Source of the DNA: Clostridiales bacterium
Lineage (GTDB): Bacteria > Bacillota > Peptococcia > Peptococcales > Peptococcaceae
Length of the DNA: 11,233 nucleotides
NCBI GenBank assembly: GCA_003343815.1
Contig: QAKL01000123.1
Coordinates: 1-11,233 of the forward strand
Direction of reading: 5' to 3'
Part shown: piece by piece, positions 6,196-11,233 of the stretch
Position numbering within the stretch: the first letter of the stretch is position 1
Layout of the letters: each line of letters starts with the position of its first letter
Translations under genes and position numbers: made by a program
The notes under the pieces: generated by a model
The model's input: the letters and a program-made list of their open reading frames with translations, nothing else
Told to the model about the DNA's origin: nothing
Databases searched by the model: none

Positions 6196-9126
6196 GTGTA
6201 TACAGTCGGTTTGGACGTAGGATCGACAACTATCAAGGCTGTTGTATTGGATGAAGAAAACAATATCGTATATAAATCATATCAGCGCCATCGTGCATTG
6301 ATCAAAGAAAAGGCCTCAATGATGCTCAGGGAGGTTTCTGACTTTTTGCCTATTGATAAAAAAAATGTCCGTTTGGCGATTACCGGCTCGGCCGGCATGG
6401 GCATGGCAGAGAGATTTGCGATTCCTTTTGTGCAGGAGGTAATTGCGACGCAGATAGCGGTCGAGAGTTATCCGAAAACGATTGACGCGGTTGTGGAGTT
6501 AGGCGGCGAGGATGCGAAAGTATTATTTTTGACCGGCAGCGTCGAGGTCCGCATGAATGGTTCCTGCGCCGGAGGCACGGGTGCCTTTATTGACCAAATG
6601 GCGATCCTTTTGGATGTGAGCTTGGAGGAACTGAATGATTTAGCAAAAAAACATACGCGCATCTATCCTATAGCCTCTCGCTGCGGGGTATTTGCAAAAA
6701 CGGATATCCAGCCGCTTTTGAATCAAGGCGCGGCGAAAGAGGATATTGCTGCCAGTATTTTTCATGCAGTCGTCAACCAGACGATCGGCGGCTTGGCACA
6801 GGGGCGTGATTTTAGCGGACGCATCATGTTTTTGGGTGGACCGTTGACTTTCATGCCTGCTTTGCAGGAAAGTTTCGTCGAAGTGCTTGGTTTGGATGCG
6901 GATAATGCGGTGTTTCCCGAAAATGCGCAATATTATGTCGCTTTAGGCGCGGCGTATTATGCGAAACGTGAAAAAGAAACGGATTTAGCGGAATTACTGC
7001 AAAGATTGGCAGATGCAGGTGAGGAGAAAGCTTACGAGAGCCATTTGGAGCCGCTTTTTAAGGACAAAACGGAATATAACGAGTTTTGCGCACGTCACGC
7101 GAAAGCTACAGTTACGGAATTACCGCTTGCAGGCTATGATAAGCCCGTCACGATCGGCATCGACTCCGGTTCCACTACCGTTAAAGTAGCTGTAGTAGGC
7201 GAAAAAGGCGAGCTTTTGTACAGCGTTTACCGCGATAATAACGGCATGGCGGTGGAAATAGTCAAAGAAGCCTTAGCGGAAATTTATAAAATTAATCCTA
7301 ATATTAAAATCAAAGCCTGCGCCTCCACCGGCTACGGTGAGGAATTGGTTAAAACGGCGTTCCGTCTGGACTATGGGGTAGTTGAGACGGTGGCGCATTT
7401 GACGGCGGCGCAGAAATTTATGCCTGAGGTTGAGTTTTTGATCGATATCGGCGGGCAGGATATCAAATGTTTCAAAATCAAACAAGGCGCGATCGACAGC
7501 ATTTTCTTAAACGAGGCGTGTTCATCGGGCTGCGGCTCGTTTATTTCGACCTTTGCGACATCAATGGGCTATGGGGTTGAGGATTTCGCAAATCTTGGTT
7601 TATTTGCTGAAGCTCCGGTGGATTTAGGCTCCAGATGTACGGTCTTTATGAATTCCTCGGTCAAGCAGGCGCAAAAAGAGGGCGTGAGTATCGAGGATAT
7701 TTCGGCTGGTCTTTCGGTCAGTGTAGTTAAAAATGCTTTGTACAAGGTCATCCGCGCCAACAGCAAGGCCGATTTGGGTAAAAAAATCGTCGTGCAGGGC
7801 GGTACGTTTTTGAATGACGCGATTTTGCGCGCCTTTGAAAAGGAAGTTGAGGTCGAGGTCGTGCGCCCGACGATTTCGGGGCTTATGGGCGCATACGGCG
7901 CGGCGCTATATGCAAAGGGGGGCTCTGTAGAGAAATCAAACGTCCTTTCCGCGGAGGAAGTAGCGAGTTTCAGGCATACTTCGTCAAGCCGCGTTTGCCA
8001 ATACTGCGGCAACCACTGCCAGTTGGCGATCAATACTTTCGGTGACGAGCGCGAGCTCATCAGCGGCAACCGCTGCGAGAGGCCGCTTAATAACGGCGTC
8101 ATCGTGCACAAAGAGGTTTTTAACGCTTATCAGCATAAACTGAGCTTGATCGCCAAATGCGGGGCGAAAAAGGACGCGCCGCGCGGTAATATCGCACTGC
8201 CTATGGGTTTAAATATGTATGAGAACTGGCATTTCTGGTATGCCTTTTGGACTAATTTAGGCTTTAATGTCGTGCGCTCGCCCTTTGGCAGCAGGGAAAT
8301 CTATCTTAAAGGACAGCACACCGTCCCCAGCGATACGATTTGCTATCCGGCGAAACTGATGCACGGGCATATCGAATATTTGCTCGCAAAAGGCGAAACA
8401 CGCATTTTCTACCCGTGCCTGCCGTACAATTTTGACGAACATATCAGCGATAATCACTATAACTGTCCGGTCGTGGCGTATTATCCCGAGGTTTTGAGTG
8501 CTAATATGAAAATGCTCAAGGATGTCGATTTTATGTACGATTATTTCGGACTGCACAATCGCAAATATTTCACCAAAGCGATGCGCGAATATTTGACTAA
8601 GTTCGGCATTACCTCGAAAAAAGAGGTCGAGGCGGCTGTGGAGGCGGCGTATAGTGCGCAGGATCATTACCGCAGGGAATTAATGGAGTACGGGCAGAAA
8701 GCGATCGAGTATGCCCAAAAGGAAAACCTGCCGATTATCGTTTTGGCGGGCAGACCGTATCATATCGATCCGGAGATAAATCACGGCATCGACAAAATGA
8801 TTGCCGAATTCGGCGCGGTGGTGATTTCCGAGGACTGCTTGCCGTTAGAGCATGAGAAGAAGCGCCGCGGTGTCTTGAATCAGTGGACGTATCATGCGAG
8901 ACTTTATAATGCGGCAGATTATGTCTCGAGCCACGATAATATGTATCTGGTGCAGTTAGTGAGCTTTGGCTGCGGGTTAGACGCGGTGACGACGGACGAG
9001 GTCAGAGATATATTGGAGCGCAATCATCAGCTCTATACGCAAATCAAAATTGACGAGATCAATAATTTAGGCGCGGTCAGAATTCGTTTGCGCAGTCTGT
9101 TTGCGGCTATGGAAAGGAAGAAATGA
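6196..9126 (+). CDS. double acyl-CoA dehydratase activase (BcrAD_BadFG x2) fused to DUF2229-type domain
   Basis: The 976-residue product joins two ASKHA-fold ATPase domains of the HgdC/BcrA-D/BadF-G type to a DUF2229-like domain. Domain 1 (about 1-255) has DVGSTT (7-12) and GSCAGGTG with C124 and SRCGVF with C163. Domain 2 (about 319-570) has DSGSTT (323-328), C442 and C481, plus an extra C446. Both cysteine pairs are 39 residues apart, as in HgdC (C127/C166), where two subunits share one [4Fe-4S] cluster. Next come C601-x2-C604-x3-C608-x18-C627, then DUF2229 (about 650-880) with TICYPAKL (C716), FYPCLPY (C741) and C757. Known activases use ATP to drive electrons to a very low potential. The GTG start at 6196 fits AAGAGGTGG (6182-6190); the GTG at 6187 lies inside that site. 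The gene is the first of its operon, one nucleotide before its likely partner. Substrate unknown. Confidence 0.88.
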   Translation: MYTVGLDVGSTTIKAVVLDEENNIVYKSYQRHRALIKEKASMMLREVSDFLPIDKKNVRLAITGSAGMGMAERFAIPFVQEVIATQIAVESYPKTIDAVVELGGEDAKVLFLTGSVEVRMNGSCAGGTGAFIDQMAILLDVSLEELNDLAKKHTRIYPIASRCGVFAKTDIQPLLNQGAAKEDIAASIFHAVVNQTIGGLAQGRDFSGRIMFLGGPLTFMPALQESFVEVLGLDADNAVFPENAQYYVALGAAYYAKREKETDLAELLQRLADAGEEKAYESHLEPLFKDKTEYNEFCARHAKATVTELPLAGYDKPVTIGIDSGSTTVKVAVVGEKGELLYSVYRDNNGMAVEIVKEALAEIYKINPNIKIKACASTGYGEELVKTAFRLDYGVVETVAHLTAAQKFMPEVEFLIDIGGQDIKCFKIKQGAIDSIFLNEACSSGCGSFISTFATSMGYGVEDFANLGLFAEAPVDLGSRCTVFMNSSVKQAQKEGVSIEDISAGLSVSVVKNALYKVIRANSKADLGKKIVVQGGTFLNDAILRAFEKEVEVEVVRPTISGLMGAYGAALYAKGGSVEKSNVLSAEEVASFRHTSSSRVCQYCGNHCQLAINTFGDERELISGNRCERPLNNGVIVHKEVFNAYQHKLSLIAKCGAKKDAPRGNIALPMGLNMYENWHFWYAFWTNLGFNVVRSPFGSREIYLKGQHTVPSDTICYPAKLMHGHIEYLLAKGETRIFYPCLPYNFDEHISDNHYNCPVVAYYPEVLSANMKMLKDVDFMYDYFGLHNRKYFTKAMREYLTKFGITSKKEVEAAVEAAYSAQDHYRRELMEYGQKAIEYAQKENLPIIVLAGRPYHIDPEINHGIDKMIAEFGAVVISEDCLPLEHEKKRRGVLNQWTYHARLYNAADYVSSHDNMYLVQLVSFGCGLDAVTTDEVRDILERNHQLYTQIKIDEINNLGAVRIRLRSLFAAMERKK

Positions 9127-9127
9127 G

Positions 9128-10408
9128 ATGGCAGAGGAAAAACAAATCGCAAATGCCGAAGAAGAGCGTGTGATTTTTACCAAAGAGATGAAAGAAAGCT
9201 ATACTATTTTGGTGCCGATGATGCTGCCTATTCATTTCAAACTGCTGCAGACATTATTCGCCATAGAGGGCTTTCATCTGGAAATCATCGATACGCGCGA
9301 TCACAGGGTAATCGATAAAGGCTTAAAATATACGCATAATGACATCTGCTATCCGGCGCAGTTAACTATCGGGCAGCTGATGGATGCGCTTGACAGCGGC
9401 AAATATGATAAGCACAAAGTAGCGTTAATGCTAATGCAGACCGGCGGCGGCTGTCGAGCGTCTAATTATGTGAGACTTTTACGCAAGGCGCTCAAAAAAG
9501 CGGATCTGGCGTATATCCCGGTCGTTTCCTTGAATTATACGGGTATGGAAAAGGATCCGGGATTTGATTTGAGTTTGAAATTTATCTTTAAGCTCATCAA
9601 GGCGATCGTGTACGGCGATTTACTGATGTGCCTGCGCAATCAATTATTACCATATGAGGAGCGCGAAGGCAGCGTGGATTCATTGATTAGACACTGGTGC
9701 GACGAGATCTCCGAGCAGTTTAAAGAGGGCAAAGGACTGGCGCACGATGAAATATTGGTCAATATGGACAGAATTTGCCGCTCGTTCTCGCAAATCAAAG
9801 TAACAGGCGAGGAGAAAATCAAAGTGGGCATTGTCGGCGAAATTTATGTCAAATTTGCGCCTTTGGGCAATAATAATTTGGAAGATTTCCTGCACAAAGA
9901 AGGCGCAGAGGTCGTCGTCCCCGGGCTGTTGGATTTCCTTTTGTATACGATCGACACCCACCAGGAGGATCGCAAGCTTTATGGGCATAGCAAAGCCAAG
10001 GCTATGATTTTTTCCTACTTGGTCAAAAAATTTTCCCAGATGCAGGCAGAGATGAACCAGGCGATCGCGAAATATCCCAATTTGCGCCAAGCCTCGAGCT
10101 TTGCACATACGAAAGAATTAGCCCAAGGCTACATCCACTACGGCGTAAAAATGGGCGAGGGCTGGCTTTTGACAGCGGAGATGCTGGAATTACTGGACAG
10201 CGGAGTGAATAATATCGTCTGCACTCAGCCGTTCGGCTGCCTGCCGAATCACATCTGTGGCCGCGGCATGATCCGCAAAATAAAAGAGGGCAATCCCGGG
10301 GCCAATATTGTAGCGATTGACTACGATGCCAGTGCGACCAAGGTCAATCAGGAGAATCGCCTGAAACTCATGCTGGCGACAGGCCGCAATTTAGCGAAAG
10401 CACAGTAG
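9128..10408 (+). CDS. 2-hydroxyglutaryl-CoA dehydratase D-component-like (HGD-D/COG3581-type) protein
   Basis: The 426-residue product resembles the C-terminal part of roughly 1,400-residue activase/dehydratase-related proteins of other Bacillota; here it is a separate gene. Visible motifs are NDICYPAQL (C74), TGGGCRASNY (C109) and CTQPFGCLPNHICGRG near the end, giving C365-x5-C371-x5-C377. These are good candidates for iron-sulfur ligands, since dehydratase subunits of this superfamily hold [4Fe-4S] clusters through cysteines. No membrane segment or signal is present, so it should be cytoplasmic. The start is the ATG at 9128, one nucleotide after the TGA of the activase, with GGAAAGGAAG upstream. 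The in-frame ATG at 9101 would overlap the previous gene and has no suitable site. I infer that it receives electrons from the upstream protein. The reduced substrate cannot be read from the sequence. Confidence 0.82.
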   Translation: MAEEKQIANAEEERVIFTKEMKESYTILVPMMLPIHFKLLQTLFAIEGFHLEIIDTRDHRVIDKGLKYTHNDICYPAQLTIGQLMDALDSGKYDKHKVALMLMQTGGGCRASNYVRLLRKALKKADLAYIPVVSLNYTGMEKDPGFDLSLKFIFKLIKAIVYGDLLMCLRNQLLPYEEREGSVDSLIRHWCDEISEQFKEGKGLAHDEILVNMDRICRSFSQIKVTGEEKIKVGIVGEIYVKFAPLGNNNLEDFLHKEGAEVVVPGLLDFLLYTIDTHQEDRKLYGHSKAKAMIFSYLVKKFSQMQAEMNQAIAKYPNLRQASSFAHTKELAQGYIHYGVKMGEGWLLTAEMLELLDSGVNNIVCTQPFGCLPNHICGRGMIRKIKEGNPGANIVAIDYDASATKVNQENRLKLMLATGRNLAKAQ

Positions 10409-10416
10409 GTGAGGTT

Positions 10417-10638
10417 ATGGAAGAGGCAGTAATCGGCGGCATTTACCGCCACTACAAGGGTAATAATTACAAGCTTTTGGCGGTGGCTACCCATAGCGAA
10501 ACTTTAGAAAAAATGGCGGTGTATCAGGCGCTCTACGGTGAAATGGGCATCTGGGTGCGGCCTTTGGCGATGTTTATGGAAACGATCGAAAAAGACGGGC
10601 AATCACTTAAACGCTTTGAATTAATCGAAAACGCATAA
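10417..10638 (+). CDS. DUF1653 family small protein
   Basis: The 73-residue product matches the DUF1653 pattern almost end to end: GGIYRHYKGNNYKLLAVATH (8-27), EKMAVYQALYGE and WVRPLAMF. This is a small, probably beta-rich domain of unknown function that often stands alone in bacteria. The ATG at 10417 is preceded by AGGTGAGG (10407-10414), which overlaps the stop of the upstream gene, so translational coupling is likely. It is cotranscribed with the activase genes by position only; nothing in it ties it to their chemistry. Confidence 0.85.
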   Translation: MEEAVIGGIYRHYKGNNYKLLAVATHSETLEKMAVYQALYGEMGIWVRPLAMFMETIEKDGQSLKRFELIENA

Positions 10639-10652
10639 ATGAAAAAATTTGG

Positions 10653-10687
10653 CTCATACTACACCACAAAAGGAGTGAGGGTATGAG
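10653..10687 (+). promoter_or_regulatory. hairpin placing the tepA start codon in a stem and its ribosome site in the loop
   Basis: CTCATAC (10653-10659) is perfectly complementary to GTATGAG (10681-10687), which contains the ATG at 10683-10685. The 21-nt loop holds the AAGGAGTGAGG ribosome binding site. In RNA this 7-bp stem, extendable by a G.U pair, could hinder initiation. The stem is short and half of it is coding sequence, so chance is possible. Confidence 0.35.
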
Positions 10688-11233
10688 TCAATTTGACAGA
10701 CAGGAATATATCAATAATAATTTAACGGATTTCGGTATGCCGAATCTCCCCCAAGTGCCGAGCCGTATCCAGTGTATCAGCATCATCGGGCAGATCGAGG
10801 GGCATATGCTTTTGGGCAGTCAAAATAAAACGACGAAATACGAACATATCCTGCCGCAGTTGGTGGCAATTGAGCAGGACAAGGACGTCGAGGGCGCGGT
10901 GGTGCTTTTAAATACGGTGGGTGGTGATGTGGAGTCGGGATTGGCGATTGCCGAGGGGATCGCCGGTATGAAAAAACCGGTGGTGACGGTCGTCTTGGGC
11001 GGCGGGCACAGTATCGGCGTGCCGATAGCTACGGCTGGAAATTACAGTTTTATAGCCGCAAGCGCCAGTATGACGATCCACCCTGTACGCTTAACGGGTA
11101 TGGTTATCGGAGTCCCGGCGACGATGGAATATATCGAGCGCATGCAGGATAGGGTAGTCGATTTCGTGGTACGCCACTCGCATATTTCCGATGAAAAATT
11201 TCGTGAGCTGATGTTTACCGTAGGCGAATTATC
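10683..11233 (+). CDS. tepA: ClpP-fold serine peptidase, TepA-like (3' end outside the window)
   Basis: The reading frame runs open from the ATG at 10683 to the window edge (183 complete codons), so the gene is partial only because the window ends. The ribosome binding site AAGGAGTGAGG (10670-10680) is strong. The product resembles Bacillus TepA/YmfB, a ClpP-related protein named for a proposed role in protein translocation. Visible family blocks are the VVLLNTVGGDVESG strand-turn (about 75-88), GGGHSIGVPIA with the candidate nucleophile S110, and MTIHPVRLTG with the candidate catalytic H133. The third catalytic residue would lie beyond the visible part. S-to-H spacing is 23 residues, close to the 25 of E. 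coli ClpP. In B. subtilis tepA lies close to spoIIIE; the next gene here cannot be seen. Confidence 0.88.
   Translation, partial: MSQFDRQEYINNNLTDFGMPNLPQVPSRIQCISIIGQIEGHMLLGSQNKTTKYEHILPQLVAIEQDKDVEGAVVLLNTVGGDVESGLAIAEGIAGMKKPVVTVVLGGGHSIGVPIATAGNYSFIAASASMTIHPVRLTGMVIGVPATMEYIERMQDRVVDFVVRHSHISDEKFRELMFTVGEL

Noticed and set aside
7569..8111. Minus-strand open frame of 180 codons
   Set aside because: It lies fully within the activase gene, whose reading frame carries conserved motifs throughout; this is a shadow frame.
9101..9127. ATG at 9101 as the start of the HGD-D-like gene
   Set aside because: It would overlap the activase gene by 26 nt without a ribosome site; the ATG at 9128 is better placed.
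1..11233. CRISPR arrays, insertion sequences, prophage or defence genes
   Set aside because: I found no direct repeats with spacers, no transposase, integrase or phage-type gene, and no recognised defence protein; the window reads as ordinary chromosome around one unusual operon.

Overview
The window looks like chromosomal DNA from a Bacillota anaerobe (Clostridia or Negativicutes; I cannot decide which). The evidence is the gene set: TilS, PspA, TrkA, a CmpB-type membrane protein, DUF1653, a TepA-type ClpP homologue and a 2-hydroxyacyl-CoA dehydratase-activase system. Ribosome binding sites are strong and purine-rich, and the promoters are sigma-A-like. I see no rRNA, tRNA, CRISPR array, insertion sequence, integrase or phage gene. 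Spacing is tight, and base and codon use look even across the genes.

Left part (1-3597). The end of an upstream gene and a strong terminator precede tilS, which makes lysidine in tRNA-Ile(CAU). tilS converges on a two-gene minus-strand operon: a Gly/Ser/His-rich membrane protein with a TPM-like external domain, then PspA. The convergent ends share a long imperfect inverted repeat that could stop transcription from both sides. The minus operon has a near-consensus promoter (TTGACA, 18 bp, TATACT) with a dyad over its -35 box. It resembles an envelope-stress module.

Middle (3598-6060). trkA has its own promoter (TTGCTA, 17 bp, TAAAAT) and encodes a full-length K+-channel regulatory subunit; no TrkH/KtrB partner is visible. 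It is followed by a CmpB-type membrane protein of unknown role and an unrecognised acidic soluble protein, 8 nt apart.

Right part (6061-11233). A sigma-A promoter (TTGTAT, 17 bp, TATAAT) reads into a tight cluster. The first gene is a 976-residue protein with two ATPase activase domains, a four-cysteine motif and a DUF2229-type domain. One nucleotide later comes a 426-residue relative of the 2-hydroxyglutaryl-CoA dehydratase D component. A DUF1653 protein and the 5' part of a tepA-like gene follow. The first two genes together have the parts of an ATP-driven low-potential electron 'archerase' plus its acceptor. No CoA-transferase, acyl-CoA dehydrogenase or classical dehydratase subunits lie beside them, so the substrate is unknown. 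This is the most interesting system in the window. Related long proteins are known as uncharacterised families, so the gene type is not new, but its chemistry appears undescribed.
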